NCBI RefSeq assembly: GCF_029223285.1
Contig: NZ_JARHUJ010000012.1
Location: 124,001 to 188,000 of the forward strand
Length of the DNA: 64,000 nucleotides
Origin: Paraflavitalea sp. CAU 1676
Lineage (GTDB): Bacteria; Bacteroidota; Bacteroidia; Chitinophagales; Chitinophagaceae
Direction of reading: 5' to 3'
In this document: positions 52,107 through 62,635 of the stretch, piece after piece
How the letters are laid out: every line of letters begins with the position of its first letter
How positions within the stretch are numbered: position 1 is the stretch's first letter
Program-made: the position numbers and the translations under genes
Notes under the pieces: generated by a model
The model's input: the letters and a program-made list of their open reading frames with translations, nothing else
Told to the model about the DNA's origin: nothing
Databases searched by the model: none

Positions 52107-52883
52107 ATGAAAACGAATAGTAAGAAACTCCTCCACATATTGACACTGGCACTTGCTGTGCTGGTTTTTTTACCCGGTTGTAAAAAGTTCCTGGGGCTCA
52201 GCCGTCAGGAAGACTTTGAGTACAAGCCGCAGACGCTCGATCCGAATATCAATATCAGTGCCCGCCAGTTCCTCGAGAACAGGTCGTATGGCGCCACTCC
52301 CCAGGATACAGTGTTTAAATGGATGCGCCTGGGGCTCGAGTATGCAGGTATTGACCTCGCCGAGTACGAGAAGCCCGACCGCACGTTCATCTTTTTACAC
52401 AATGAGGCCATCCGCAGGTTCGATGGTACCGGCAAATTGAATGGCGGTCTCTTCTTTACGTACCCCCTTGCACAGAAAGACGGCAGCGGTAATTATATTG
52501 TAGATCCTGTTACCGGTCTTCCCAAAACAACGGCGGCCACCAAGTGGAGCGATTATGACAAAGAAACAGTGAAGAATTATTTTCTCTACCTGATTGGACA
52601 AGGCAAACTCAATTTTACCGACCTCAATAACCTGAACAAAGATGTTCAATCGCTGTTGCCTCCCAATACAACGGCTACCAAAGAGTCGCTGCTGGGTTGG
52701 GTGAATGGCGGTAAAGGATTTGACCAGGAAGGTAAGTTCTGGCTCAAGATCAGGAGTAATGACGATCTGGGACCTATCGTGTTTAATGATAATGCCAGTG
52801 ACAGATCGGCCGGGTATATTGCCACCAATGGCATCATACACGTGTATGGTGTTGCCTTGCAGCCTTTCAGACCACAACAATAA
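52107..52883 (+). CDS. Fasciclin-type lipoprotein of the polysaccharide locus
   Basis: A 258-residue lipoprotein (lipidated Cys25, FLPGCKKFLGLS). It resembles a FAS1/fasciclin unit: TFIFLHNEAIRRFDGTGKLN early and YIATNGIIHVYGVALQPFRP at the end, the place of the usual TNGxIHVIDxVL. In these loci such proteins act as extra surface glycan-binding or adhesion lipoproteins (SusE/F position). ATG 52107 is chosen, since an earlier frame would overlap SusD. A terminator directly follows, splitting the locus. Confidence 0.7.
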   Translation: MKTNSKKLLHILTLALAVLVFLPGCKKFLGLSRQEDFEYKPQTLDPNINISARQFLENRSYGATPQDTVFKWMRLGLEYAGIDLAEYEKPDRTFIFLHNEAIRRFDGTGKLNGGLFFTYPLAQKDGSGNYIVDPVTGLPKTTAATKWSDYDKETVKNYFLYLIGQGKLNFTDLNNLNKDVQSLLPPNTTATKESLLGWVNGGKGFDQEGKFWLKIRSNDDLGPIVFNDNASDRSAGYIATNGIIHVYGVALQPFRPQQ

Positions 52884-52892
52884 AATCAAAAT

Positions 52893-52925
52893 GGTGGCAC
52901 TTTCAATGGGGAGTGCCACCTTTTT
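52893..52925 (+). terminator. Rho-independent terminator inside the polysaccharide locus
   Basis: GGTGGCACT / AGTGCCACC, a perfect 9-bp stem with a 10-nt loop, then TTTTT. It lies 10 nt after the fasciclin-type gene and before the GH2 gene, so the transporter and binding genes can be expressed more strongly than the enzymes downstream. Confidence 0.85.
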
Positions 52926-52996
52926 ACGACAACGTTTTCGGTTTATTTTAATCTGTCCGGTACCTGTTGAAGACAATGTTTCCAGATATTCGTAGC

Positions 52997-55459
52997 ATGA
53001 ACAGGATATTAATTGCTTGTATTGTAATTATTAGCATTGGTTTAAGCCAGCAGGCCCATGCCCAGGTAAGTACCCGATTGAACAACAACTGGGAATTTTT
53101 GAAACAGGACCTTGGCGGCATCTGGGAAGCTGTTCGCCCCGTAGGTAAAGGCAATCCAGAAAGTGTGCCGTTGTGGGAGAACGTAACCCTGCCACATTGT
53201 GTCAATGCCACCGATGCCGTAGATCCTGATGTAAACTATTACCAGGGCCCTGCCTGGTACCGCACCCAGCTCGAGATCAAAAATCCCTATGCCAATGGCC
53301 GTATCCTTCTTCATTTTGAAGGGGCCGGACAAAAGACCGATGTCTACGTGTACACTACCAAAGTAGGTACCCATACCGGCGGCTACGATGAGTTTACGGT
53401 TGATATCACGGAAGCCGTCAATGCATTCACGCAAACCGACGTTTTTCAAAAGCAGTTCAAGGGCAAAGTGCCCATTTCAATCCGTACCGATAATTCACGC
53501 GACCTGGAAATGATCCCTTCCGATCTGTCCGACTTCAATCTCTATGGCGGCGTTTACCGGTACCTGAACCTCGTGTATACCCCTGCTTTATCCATTGATA
53601 AATTATTTGCCCTCGCCGAAACGGATAATGCCGGCAGGCTGGGCAGGCTCACGATCAAGTCCCGTTTTTATAATCCACAACGTGTCAGCAACACCTCGGT
53701 TGCAGTAAAACTATTCGACCCTGCCGGTAAACTGGTACATCAACTTACTAAAGAGATGCTGACCGGCTCCGCCGATGTCAACATTGCTGAACTGTCGGTG
53801 AAGAAACCGATGTTATGGTCAACGGAATCACCTAAGCTCTACACAGTAGAGGTAACCCTCAAACGACCGGAAGGTATTTTTACCCAACGGGAGAAGATCG
53901 GCTTTCGCCGGTTCGAGTTTGTAGAGAATGGGCCGTTCAAACTGAACGGCAAACGTCTCTTGCTGCGTGGTACCCACCGCCATGAAGATCATGCGGGGGT
54001 AGCGGCAGCAATGACAGAAGATCAGATGCGCACAGAAATGATCATGATGAAGGACATGGGCGTCAACTTCATTCGCCTGGGCCACTACCAGCAATCTCGT
54101 ACCATATTGGAGTTGTGCGATAGCCTGGGCATAGTTGTATGGGAAGAAATTCCCTGGTGCCGTGGTGGTCTCGGTGGAGATGTCTACAAGGAGCAGGCCC
54201 GGCGTATGCTGCGCAATATGATCGAACAGCATTACAACCACGCTTCTGTGATCATTTGGGGCCTCGGCAATGAAAATGACTGGCCGGGCGATTTCCCCGA
54301 ATTCGATAAAGAGAAGATCCGCACTTTCATGAAAGAGTTGAATGATCTCTCGCATCAACTCGATCCTACCCGTAAAACAGCCATCCGCCGCTGCGATTTC
54401 TGTAAAGACATCGTAGATGTTTATTCTCCCTCTATCTGGGCGGGGTGGTACCGTGGTATCTATACTGAATACAAATCGGTGTCGGAGGAAGAGTTCAAAA
54501 AAGTAAAACACTTTCTGCATGTGGAGTGGGGTGGCGATAGCCATGCCGGCCGCCATTCAGAAAGTCCCGATAAAGCATTACAAAACCTCAAGGCGTCCGG
54601 CGCTGCCGATGAGCGTGCAGGCGACGCCTCTTTGTACGGTGGCGCAGCCCGTGCCTCCAAAGATGGTGATTGGAGCGAGTCGTACATCTGTAACCTCATC
54701 GACTGGCACTTGAAAGAGCAGGAAAACATGCCCTGGCTTACTGGTACAGCCCAATGGCCTTTTAAGGATTTCTCCACTCCGGTGAGGCCCGATAATCCCG
54801 TACCATATATGAATCAGAAGGGTGTAGTAGAACGTGACTTCACCAGGAAGGAAGCCTACTATGTGTTTCAGTCTTATTGGACGGCCAAACCCATGGTACA
54901 TATTTATGGCCACAGCTGGCCCATTCGTTGGGGAAATGATGGAGAAGAGAAGATGATCAAAGTATATTCCAATTGCGAAGAGGCAGAACTCTTCGTGAAT
55001 GGAAAGAGTTATGGTGTAAAGAAGCGCAATAGCCAGGATTTTCCCGCCGCTGGCTTGCGCTGGAATGTGAAGCTGGAGAAAGGGCTCAACTCGATCAACG
55101 TGATCGCCCGTAAAGGCAAAGACTTCGTACGCGATAACCTCAGTTTCCAGTATCAGACAGAAAGCTGGGGCAAGCCCGCAAAACTCACCTTGCAGAAGGT
55201 AAAAGAAGAGAATGGCATTGCCACCGTAGAGGCCCGGTTACTCGATGAGAAAGGCATACCTTGTCTCGATGTGGCCAACTGGGTACGTTTCGGCCTTGCT
55301 GGTGATGGCAAGCTGATCGACAACCAGGGAACTTCTTCCGGCAGTCGCCTCGTTCAAATGTATAATGGACGTGCCACGATACGGATACAAACCAACAATG
55401 GAACCAATATCGTCAGTGCACAGAGCACAGGACTTAAAACGGTAACCACTACGTTGTAG
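52997..55459 (+). CDS. Glycoside hydrolase family 2 enzyme
   Basis: An 820-residue exported protein (signal peptide MNRILIACIVIISIGLSQQA, cut after AQ). Domains in order: sugar-binding jelly roll (about 25-190, VPLWENVTLPHCVNATDAVD, VYVYTTKVGTHTGGYDEFTV), Ig-like domain (about 195-300), catalytic TIM barrel (about 310-610) and C-terminal beta domains. Acid/base Glu is in WGLGNENDWP, and the nucleophile Glu probably in HVEWGGDSHAG. GH2 acts as beta-galactosidase, beta-mannosidase or beta-glucuronidase, not decided here. Start ATG 52997 gives the better signal peptide. Confidence 0.9.
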   Translation: MNRILIACIVIISIGLSQQAHAQVSTRLNNNWEFLKQDLGGIWEAVRPVGKGNPESVPLWENVTLPHCVNATDAVDPDVNYYQGPAWYRTQLEIKNPYANGRILLHFEGAGQKTDVYVYTTKVGTHTGGYDEFTVDITEAVNAFTQTDVFQKQFKGKVPISIRTDNSRDLEMIPSDLSDFNLYGGVYRYLNLVYTPALSIDKLFALAETDNAGRLGRLTIKSRFYNPQRVSNTSVAVKLFDPAGKLVHQLTKEMLTGSADVNIAELSVKKPMLWSTESPKLYTVEVTLKRPEGIFTQREKIGFRRFEFVENGPFKLNGKRLLLRGTHRHEDHAGVAAAMTEDQMRTEMIMMKDMGVNFIRLGHYQQSRTILELCDSLGIVVWEEIPWCRGGLGGDVYKEQARRMLRNMIEQHYNHASVIIWGLGNENDWPGDFPEFDKEKIRTFMKELNDLSHQLDPTRKTAIRRCDFCKDIVDVYSPSIWAGWYRGIYTEYKSVSEEEFKKVKHFLHVEWGGDSHAGRHSESPDKALQNLKASGAADERAGDASLYGGAARASKDGDWSESYICNLIDWHLKEQENMPWLTGTAQWPFKDFSTPVRPDNPVPYMNQKGVVERDFTRKEAYYVFQSYWTAKPMVHIYGHSWPIRWGNDGEEKMIKVYSNCEEAELFVNGKSYGVKKRNSQDFPAAGLRWNVKLEKGLNSINVIARKGKDFVRDNLSFQYQTESWGKPAKLTLQKVKEENGIATVEARLLDEKGIPCLDVANWVRFGLAGDGKLIDNQGTSSGSRLVQMYNGRATIRIQTNNGTNIVSAQSTGLKTVTTTL

Positions 55460-55464
55460 AACAT

Positions 55465-57801
55465 ATGCGCATATTCCTTTGCATAGTAATGTTATGGGTG
55501 CAGGCTGTTGTAGCCCAGGAACTGTATGTGAGCAAACAGGGCCGCGACAGCAATCCGGGCACGAAAGTGCTGCCATTCGCTTCGCTGGAAAAGGCTAAAG
55601 CGGTTGCCGCTAAATATAAGTCGGGGGTAACCGTCCATATTATGCAAGGAACCTACTATCTGGCACAACCGCTGGTGTTTTCCAAAGCCGATAGCAGGAA
55701 TGCCGGGGCCGATCTCACCTTTACGGCTTATAAGAACGATCAGGTCACGATCAAAGGTTCCCGCTTGTTGAAAGTGACCTTCAAGCCCTGGCGCGATGGG
55801 ATATGGCAGGCAGATCTACCAGTGGGCAGCCCTTTACCGGATCAGCTTTATGTAAATGGCCACTTGCAGGTGATGGCGCGCTATCCCAATTATCAACCAC
55901 ATGCAAAGCCATTACAGGGAACCGCTGCGGATGCTATCAGTGCCGAAAGGGTACGCACGTGGAAGTCTCCTGGCGGTGGCTACATACATGCCCTTCATGG
56001 AAGCGAATGGGGCGGTATGCATTATCGCATCACCGGCAAAAAGAACGATAGCACGCTGGAGCTGGAAGGTGGCTGGCAAAACAACCGGCCTTCGCCCATG
56101 CATAAGCAATTCCGCTATGTAGAGAATATTATGGAGGAACTGGATGAGGCTGGTGAATGGTATGCCGATAGCATAAAGCGCATACTATATTATCATCCGG
56201 CCATGGGGCTGGATCTGCATAAGGCCATCATTGAAGTGCCCGTACTGCAAAACCTCGTTTCATTCAAAGGGTTGCCTGGTCAGCCTGTAAAGAATATTCA
56301 TTTCAAAGGGCTCCGCTTCGAACACACCCTGCGTACCTTCATGAAGAACCGGGAACCGCTGTTGCGTTCCGATTGGACCATCCACCGCTCGGGGGCGGTA
56401 TTCTTTGAGAATACGGAGAACTGTTCGCTCGAAAGTTGCGACCTGTTCGACCTGGGAAGTAACGCTGTTTTCTTCAGCAACTACAATGTGGCCGACTACG
56501 TGTACGATTGTCACATCGCCAGGGTAGGTGCCGGCGGTATCAGCTTCGTGGGCAATCCGTCTGCTGTACGTTCACCTGCCTTCCGCTATGAACAATTTGT
56601 ACCTTATGATCAGATGGATTTAACACCCGGGCCTTCCGGCGTTGATTTTCCCGCACAATGTCTCGTAGCCGATAACCTGATCCACGATATCGGACTCGTC
56701 GAAAAGCAGGTAGCCGGCGTGCAATTGTCCATGAGCCAGTCGATCGATGTGTACCACAATACGATTTACAACCTACCCCGGGCCGGCATTAATGTGAGCG
56801 AAGGCACCTGGGGTGGTCATGATATCAGTTTCAATGAGGTCTTCAATACGGTGCAGGAAACAGGCGATCATGGCGCTTTCAATTCCTGGGGCCGCGATCG
56901 ATACTGGCATCCCCGCAGGGCTGCCATGGATTCGCTAATGGCTGTCCATCCCGATCTGTGGCAACTGGATGCCGTATTGCCCACGCTTCTGCACGACAAC
57001 CGCTTCCGGTGCGACAATGGTTGGGATATCGATCTCGACGACGGATCTTCCAACTATTATATCTACAACAATGTTTGTCTCAACGGCGGCTTAAAACTGC
57101 GCGAAGGATTTCACCGCGTAGTGAAGAACAATGTGATCGTAAATAACTCCTTTCATCCACACGTATGGTTTCTCCATAGCCGTGATACATTCATGCACAA
57201 CATTGTATCCGGACCTTATTTGCCCATCCGCATCAATGACTGGGGAACTGGTGTGGACTCTAACTTCTTTTTGGACCAGGCCGCATTGCACACCACACAG
57301 CAATGGAGGATCGATCAGCATTCCGTAGCCGGTGATCCGCATTTTGAGAATGCTGCGCACGGCAACTATGCTATCACTTATCCCTCCCTTGCCTGGGACC
57401 AGGGTATCAGGCCGATCAGTAACGATTTTGGGGTGCGAACGGCCCGGCTGCGTGCAAAGGCGATGAAAGTGCCGCTGCCACAATTGGCCAATACGACCAG
57501 CGATGCGTCGGCCACTCACCATTTCCTCGATATGAAGGTGAAAAACCTCCATACGCTCGCAGAGCGTTCGGCTACAGGTATGGACCGCGAAGTGGGTGTG
57601 CTGGTACTTGAAGTGCCCGCCTCATCGCCCTGGCATCAACAACTGCAGGCCAATGATGTGATACTGGGGCTGGGTGGAGAGCCGGTCAATAATGTGCAAG
57701 ACCTTCTGAATGCAAAGATGAAAGTGCAGTGGCATGCCACTGCAGTGGTGATCATATTCCGCGATCAAAAAAGGCAGGAACTGAAACTGCCGCTGAAATA
57801 A
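55465..57801 (+). CDS. Right-handed beta-helix protein with C-terminal PDZ domain (GH141-like?)
   Basis: A 778-residue exported protein ([18 protein letters not shown]). Residues 19-about 600 form a right-handed parallel beta-helix with the opening [29 protein letters not shown] and [20 protein letters not shown], the pattern of the GH141-type group, which includes alpha-L-fucosidases active on pectin. Later coils include [12 protein letters not shown] and [20 protein letters not shown]. Residues about 700-775 look like a PDZ domain ([38 protein letters not shown]). The family and its catalytic residues are not proven. It starts 5 nt after GH2. Confidence 0.65.
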   Translation: MRIFLCIVMLWVQAVVAQELYVSKQGRDSNPGTKVLPFASLEKAKAVAAKYKSGVTVHIMQGTYYLAQPLVFSKADSRNAGADLTFTAYKNDQVTIKGSRLLKVTFKPWRDGIWQADLPVGSPLPDQLYVNGHLQVMARYPNYQPHAKPLQGTAADAISAERVRTWKSPGGGYIHALHGSEWGGMHYRITGKKNDSTLELEGGWQNNRPSPMHKQFRYVENIMEELDEAGEWYADSIKRILYYHPAMGLDLHKAIIEVPVLQNLVSFKGLPGQPVKNIHFKGLRFEHTLRTFMKNREPLLRSDWTIHRSGAVFFENTENCSLESCDLFDLGSNAVFFSNYNVADYVYDCHIARVGAGGISFVGNPSAVRSPAFRYEQFVPYDQMDLTPGPSGVDFPAQCLVADNLIHDIGLVEKQVAGVQLSMSQSIDVYHNTIYNLPRAGINVSEGTWGGHDISFNEVFNTVQETGDHGAFNSWGRDRYWHPRRAAMDSLMAVHPDLWQLDAVLPTLLHDNRFRCDNGWDIDLDDGSSNYYIYNNVCLNGGLKLREGFHRVVKNNVIVNNSFHPHVWFLHSRDTFMHNIVSGPYLPIRINDWGTGVDSNFFLDQAALHTTQQWRIDQHSVAGDPHFENAAHGNYAITYPSLAWDQGIRPISNDFGVRTARLRAKAMKVPLPQLANTTSDASATHHFLDMKVKNLHTLAERSATGMDREVGVLVLEVPASSPWHQQLQANDVILGLGGEPVNNVQDLLNAKMKVQWHATAVVIIFRDQKRQELKLPLK

Positions 57802-57824
57802 TAGAACAACTAAATCGACAACCA

Positions 57825-60392
57825 TTGAAAAGGATTGTTTTCCTGTTTGCTGTATGCATTGGTTCGGGTGCTGTTCACGCACAAACCGATCCCCACCTGA
57901 AATTGTGGTATGCGAAACCCGCCAAAGCCTGGGAGGAAGCCCTGCCATTGGGTAACGGAAAAACCGGGGCCATGGTCTTTGGTCATGTGAAGACCGAACG
58001 TTATCAGCTCAACGACAATACGCTTTGGAGTGGTTTTCCCGATCCGGGCAACAATCCCAATGGCCCTACGGTGCTGCCGCAGGTACGCCAGGCGGTATTT
58101 GAAGGCGAGTATATTAAAGCCGCCGAATTGTGGAAGAAAATGCAGGGACCTTATTCTGCCCGCTACCTGCCACTCGGCAACCTGTTGCTGGATTTTGACC
58201 ATGCCGATACGGTGGGCACAGCCTATTACCGCGATCTCGACCTTGCTACGGCCATAGCGGCCGTGCGGTACAGCAGCGGCGGCATTCAATACCAGCGCGA
58301 AACATTTACCAGCTTTCCCGATAAAGTAATGATGGTGAGGCTTACCGCCTCTACAGGCAAAAGCATCAGTTTTACGGCTGCGCTCACCAGTAAGCTGCAT
58401 TTTTCAGTAACAGCTACCGCGGCCAATCAATTGGCGCTGACCGGTAAAGCTCCGAAGTTCGTAGCCAACCGGGAATCTGAGCCGCAGCAGGTAGTTTATG
58501 ATGAAGATCCCAAAGGAGAAGGGATGAATTTCGTCATCTATCTGCGGGTGAAGAATGAGGGGGGCACGGTAAAGCAGTCGGGTGATAAGATCACCGTTAC
58601 CAATGCGGATGCAGTTACTCTCTACCTCACAGAAGCGACCAGTTTCAACGGGTTTAATAAGTCGCCCGGAAAAGAAGGGAAAGCGCCGGGCATAGAAGCA
58701 GGTAATAATCTTAAAAAGGCACTTGCTTTTTCCTATGCACAACTGAAACAAAGGCATACAGCCGATTACCAGCAACTGTTCAACCGGGTAAAGCTCGATC
58801 TCGGCAGCAATGAGGCCGCCGTAAAATTGCCTACTGATGAAAGGTTGCGCCAGTTTGCCCAAAACAAAGGTGACAACCAGCTGCAAACGCTTTACTATCA
58901 ATTTGGCCGGTACCTGCTCATCGCCAGCTCACGCCCCGGATCAAGACCGGCCAACCTGCAGGGTATCTGGAACGATCATGTGCAGCCGCCATGGGGTAGC
59001 AACTATACGACCAATATCAATACCGAAATGAACTACTGGCTGGCGGAGAATACCAACCTCTCCGAATGCCATCAGCCGCTCTTTGATTTTATGAAAGAGC
59101 TGGCCGTTAACGGAGCCGTTACGGCCAAAGTGAACTACAATATACCCGAAGGCTGGGTAACCCACCACAACTCCGACCTGTGGGCCAAGACCTCACCACC
59201 CGGTGGGTACGAATGGGATCCACGCGGCATGCCTCGTTGGAGTTGCTGGCCCATGGCAGGTGTTTGGTTCAGTACACACTTGTGGGAGCATTATCTCTAT
59301 ACCGGCAATAAGCAATGGCTGCAACAACAAGCCTGGCCTTTGATGAAAGGCGCTACGCAGTTCATGTTGCATTGGCTGGTAAAAGATAGTACTACCAATT
59401 TCCTCGTTACCAACCCTTCCACTTCGCCGGAAAATACCATCAAGCTGAATGGTAAGGAATACCAGGTAGCACTTGGCAGCACGATGGATATGTCGTTGCT
59501 GCGTGAGTTGTTTACCGCCGTGATCAGGGCCGGAGAGCAATTGAACATTGAACCTGCTTTCCGCAAACAGGTACAGCAGGCGCTCGATCGTTTGTATCCT
59601 TATCATATTGGGCAGTATGGCCAGTTGCAGGAGTGGTATGGTGATTGGGATGATCCGAAAGACAAGCACCGTCACCTGTCGCATTTATTTGGTCTGTATC
59701 CCGGCAGTCAGATCACCGTGCAGCAAACGCCCGAACTCGCAGCAGCTGCCAAACAATCGCTCATTCATCGTGGTGATGTAAGTACAGGCTGGTCGATGGC
59801 CTGGAAGATAAACTGGTGGGCAAGGTTACAGGATGGAGAGCATGCCTATAAGATACTGTCCGATGCTTTTACCTATATCGATCCTAACCAAACCCGCGAA
59901 ACCATGGGTGGCGGCGGTACTTACCCCAATCTATTCGATGCGCATCCGCCATTCCAGATCGACGGCAATTTTGGGGCTACGGCCGGGATCACGGAAATGT
60001 TGTTGCAAAGCCATGCCGGATACCTGAGTTTGCTGCCTGCCCTGCCTGGCGCATGGCCTGCCGGTAGCGTGAAAGGGATAAAAGCACGCGGCAATTTTAC
60101 GGTCGATATAAAATGGGAAGCCGGTAAATTGACAACAGCAAAGATCTATTCAGGAGGCGGTGGAGTATGTAGGATCAAAAGCACCACGCCGGTTAAAATA
60201 GTGGAAGTAAAAGCCAATATACTGAATGGCAATAATACTAATCCGTTGAATATTGCATACGGAAAACCTGTGTACCTGAAGGCCGCAGCAGCGAACCTCG
60301 TATCGGTTGGGAAAGAAGGGGAGTATGTGATCGAATTCCCTACGGTAAAAGGTAAAACGTATACGGTAACAGGTTATGTGAATGGTCGATAG
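57825..60392 (+). CDS. Glycoside hydrolase family 95 alpha-L-fucosidase
   Basis: An 855-residue exported enzyme that releases alpha-linked L-fucose by inversion. The TTG at 57825 gives [20 protein letters not shown], a proper signal peptide, while the ATG at 57729 lies 73 nt inside the preceding gene and has a long implausible leader. GH95 features are [39 protein letters not shown] and SGFPDPG at the start, [20 protein letters not shown] with [11 protein letters not shown] in the (alpha/alpha)6 core, and [20 protein letters not shown] near the end. It would feed free L-fucose to the divergent operon. Some GH95 members act on L-galactose. Confidence 0.93.
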   Translation: MKRIVFLFAVCIGSGAVHAQTDPHLKLWYAKPAKAWEEALPLGNGKTGAMVFGHVKTERYQLNDNTLWSGFPDPGNNPNGPTVLPQVRQAVFEGEYIKAAELWKKMQGPYSARYLPLGNLLLDFDHADTVGTAYYRDLDLATAIAAVRYSSGGIQYQRETFTSFPDKVMMVRLTASTGKSISFTAALTSKLHFSVTATAANQLALTGKAPKFVANRESEPQQVVYDEDPKGEGMNFVIYLRVKNEGGTVKQSGDKITVTNADAVTLYLTEATSFNGFNKSPGKEGKAPGIEAGNNLKKALAFSYAQLKQRHTADYQQLFNRVKLDLGSNEAAVKLPTDERLRQFAQNKGDNQLQTLYYQFGRYLLIASSRPGSRPANLQGIWNDHVQPPWGSNYTTNINTEMNYWLAENTNLSECHQPLFDFMKELAVNGAVTAKVNYNIPEGWVTHHNSDLWAKTSPPGGYEWDPRGMPRWSCWPMAGVWFSTHLWEHYLYTGNKQWLQQQAWPLMKGATQFMLHWLVKDSTTNFLVTNPSTSPENTIKLNGKEYQVALGSTMDMSLLRELFTAVIRAGEQLNIEPAFRKQVQQALDRLYPYHIGQYGQLQEWYGDWDDPKDKHRHLSHLFGLYPGSQITVQQTPELAAAAKQSLIHRGDVSTGWSMAWKINWWARLQDGEHAYKILSDAFTYIDPNQTRETMGGGGTYPNLFDAHPPFQIDGNFGATAGITEMLLQSHAGYLSLLPALPGAWPAGSVKGIKARGNFTVDIKWEAGKLTTAKIYSGGGGVCRIKSTTPVKIVEVKANILNGNNTNPLNIAYGKPVYLKAAAANLVSVGKEGEYVIEFPTVKGKTYTVTGYVNGR

Positions 60393-60434
60393 TGGAGCGC
60401 GCAACGGATTGGAAATTCTAAAGACAAACATAAC

Positions 60435-62582
60435 ATGAATCGTAGCAAAAGCGTATTGTTATTGATCGGCCTGGTGGTATTGACCACCCGTATACTGGCG
60501 CAGGCGCCCGCCTGGACGGAAGTGGCCCCCGGTGTTTGGAAAGCCGTCATTGGCAAGCCCGAAGCATTTGACCTGTTGAAAGCTGCTGGCGCAGCGCCCA
60601 ATAAAGAGGGACTGGCTGGCGTAGGAAAATCGGGCTTTCCGCTTTCTAAAACTGAAATAGCCGCCCGCGTACAGGATGGGAAAACCTATCTGCGTTTCCC
60701 CTTGCAAAAAGAAGAGCAGGTGTATGGTTTCGGTTTGAACTTTCAAACCGTACACCAACGTGGTAAAATTCTCCAGCTGCACGTAGATCATTTTGGGGGT
60801 AAGGACAATGGCCGTACCCATGCGCCTACACCTTTCTATGTGTCATCACTTGGTTATGGAGTGTTCATCAATGCAGCGCGATACCTTAACGTCTATGCAG
60901 GAACAGGCGTTCGCACAGACAGTAAAACGCCTCCTGTAGCCAAAGATCGCAATACAGATAAAACCTGGGCTTCCCGTCCTTACTCGGATGCCGTTGAAAT
61001 TTTGGTGCCTGCAGGTGGGGTAGAAGTGTACCTCTTCGCTGGCCCCACTGCACTCGATGCCGTTCGCCGTTTCAATCTCTATCAGGGTGGTGGTTGCCTG
61101 CCCCCGCGCTGGGGACTTGGTTTTACGCAGCGCGTGCAAAGGCTTTATGATGCAGATGGTGTAAAGAAAGAAGCGAATGATTTTGAAGAGAAAGGATTCC
61201 CCCTCGATTATATTGGCCTGGAACCCGGCTGGCAAAGCAAATCATACCCCTGCACCTTCGAATGGGATAAGTCGAGGTTTCCGCAGCCCAAACAGTTTGT
61301 GCAGGAAATGCTGGACAAAGGCATTCGTCTCAACCTCTGGCTCAATCCTTATGTATCGCCCGATGCATCGATCTACAAATCCATATTGCCATATACAGGT
61401 TCGCATACCGTATGGGTGGGCGCCGTGCCCGACTTCACTTCCCCGCAGGCGCGTAATATCTTCTTTGGTCAGTTAAAGAAGGATCAGGTGGGTATTGGTG
61501 TGAGCGGTTACAAGATCGATGAAGTGGATGGGTACGATCATTACCTGTGGCCCGATGTGGCGACCTTCCCCTCGGGCAATAGCGCCGAGCAATTACGTCA
61601 AACTTACGGTGTATTGGCGCAACGGTATAGTACCGATATGTACAGACAGCAAAATAGCCGCACTTTCGGACTGGTGCGTGCTTCCAATGGTGGCGCTGCC
61701 TCTTTCCCCTATGTGATCTACAATGACTATTATAACCACGAAGACTTTATCACCGCGCTCATCAATAGTGGCTTTGCCGGTGTATTGTGGACGCCCGAAG
61801 TGCGTGCCTCCAAAACGGGCGAAGAGTGGTTGCGTCGGTTTCAAACCGTGATCTTTTCGCCCATGGCGATGATCAATGCCTGGTCGAGCGGTACCAAGCC
61901 CTGGACCTATCCCGAAGTGGCGGAGCAGGTAAAACAACATGCTTTGCTGCGCATGCAAATGATGCCTTACTGGTATTCGGAGTTTGCCAAATATCATTTC
62001 GAAGGCACGCCGCCTTTTAGGGCTATGAACCTGGAGCCAGGCTTCAAACAGGAAACAAAGAAAGAAGCCGTGAATGAGAATCTTGAACAGAATCCATACG
62101 CGGAAGCGGCTTCGAAAGAGATCAAAGATCAATACATGGCGGGCGAATACCTGTTGGTGGCTCCCTTGTTCACCGGACAAACAACCCGCAAAGTAATATT
62201 GCCAAAAGGTAAGTGGTACGATTTCTATACCGGCGCCTACGTGGGCAATGGTGAGGTGATCAGCGTAACGCCCGGCCTCGATAAAATACCCGTATACGTG
62301 AAAGACGGAGGCATCATTCCGATGATGCCGGCGAGACTTCATGCGCCCAAAGCTGGTGAAGTGGTTGACATCGAGATCCGTTATTACGGAGAAAAGCCCT
62401 GCACTTACAAACTGTATGATGATGATGGCGAAACCTTCAACTATGAAAAGGGCGCTTATAGCTGGCGGACCATCACCGTATCGAAGGATGCGGCCGGACA
62501 AGTTAAGGGAAACATAACGGCGCCCGTAACCGGTAAGCCCAATACGATCGGTAAAGTGACCTTTACCGGCATGACGAAATAA
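60435..62582 (+). CDS. Glycoside hydrolase family 31 enzyme
   Basis: A 715-residue exported enzyme (signal peptide MNRSKSVLLLIGLVVLTTRI, cut after LAQ). N-terminal beta-sandwich (about 25-230), catalytic barrel (about 240-560) with CLPPRWGLGFTQRVQRLYDA, IGLEPGWQSKSYPCTFEWDK, and the nucleophile Asp in YKIDEVDGYDHYLW, then C-terminal beta domains (GEYLLVAPLFTGQTTRKVIL, GKWYDFYTGAYVGNGEVISV). GH31 includes alpha-glucosidases, alpha-xylosidases and alpha-galactosidases. The specificity is not predictable. Spacing to GH95 is 42 nt. Confidence 0.9.
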   Translation: MNRSKSVLLLIGLVVLTTRILAQAPAWTEVAPGVWKAVIGKPEAFDLLKAAGAAPNKEGLAGVGKSGFPLSKTEIAARVQDGKTYLRFPLQKEEQVYGFGLNFQTVHQRGKILQLHVDHFGGKDNGRTHAPTPFYVSSLGYGVFINAARYLNVYAGTGVRTDSKTPPVAKDRNTDKTWASRPYSDAVEILVPAGGVEVYLFAGPTALDAVRRFNLYQGGGCLPPRWGLGFTQRVQRLYDADGVKKEANDFEEKGFPLDYIGLEPGWQSKSYPCTFEWDKSRFPQPKQFVQEMLDKGIRLNLWLNPYVSPDASIYKSILPYTGSHTVWVGAVPDFTSPQARNIFFGQLKKDQVGIGVSGYKIDEVDGYDHYLWPDVATFPSGNSAEQLRQTYGVLAQRYSTDMYRQQNSRTFGLVRASNGGAASFPYVIYNDYYNHEDFITALINSGFAGVLWTPEVRASKTGEEWLRRFQTVIFSPMAMINAWSSGTKPWTYPEVAEQVKQHALLRMQMMPYWYSEFAKYHFEGTPPFRAMNLEPGFKQETKKEAVNENLEQNPYAEAASKEIKDQYMAGEYLLVAPLFTGQTTRKVILPKGKWYDFYTGAYVGNGEVISVTPGLDKIPVYVKDGGIIPMMPARLHAPKAGEVVDIEIRYYGEKPCTYKLYDDDGETFNYEKGAYSWRTITVSKDAAGQVKGNITAPVTGKPNTIGKVTFTGMTK

Positions 62583-62586
62583 TAAC

Positions 62587-62616
62587 CCGGTGCCGGCGCG
62601 GAAGCGCCGGCACCGG
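62587..62616 (+). repeat. GC-rich hairpin between GH31 and lyase genes
   Basis: CCGGTGCCGGCGC / GCGCCGGCACCGG, a perfect 13-bp stem with a GGAA loop, inside the operon and with no T-tract. More likely an RNA-stability or partial attenuation element than a terminator. Confidence 0.6.
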
Positions 62617-62635
62617 TAGTTCTAATACAACGATT

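Noticed and set aside
57729-57824. ATG 57729 as the start of the GH95 gene
   Set aside because: It lies 73 nt inside the preceding gene and would put about 32 residues before the signal peptide. The TTG at 57825 gives a normal exported protein.
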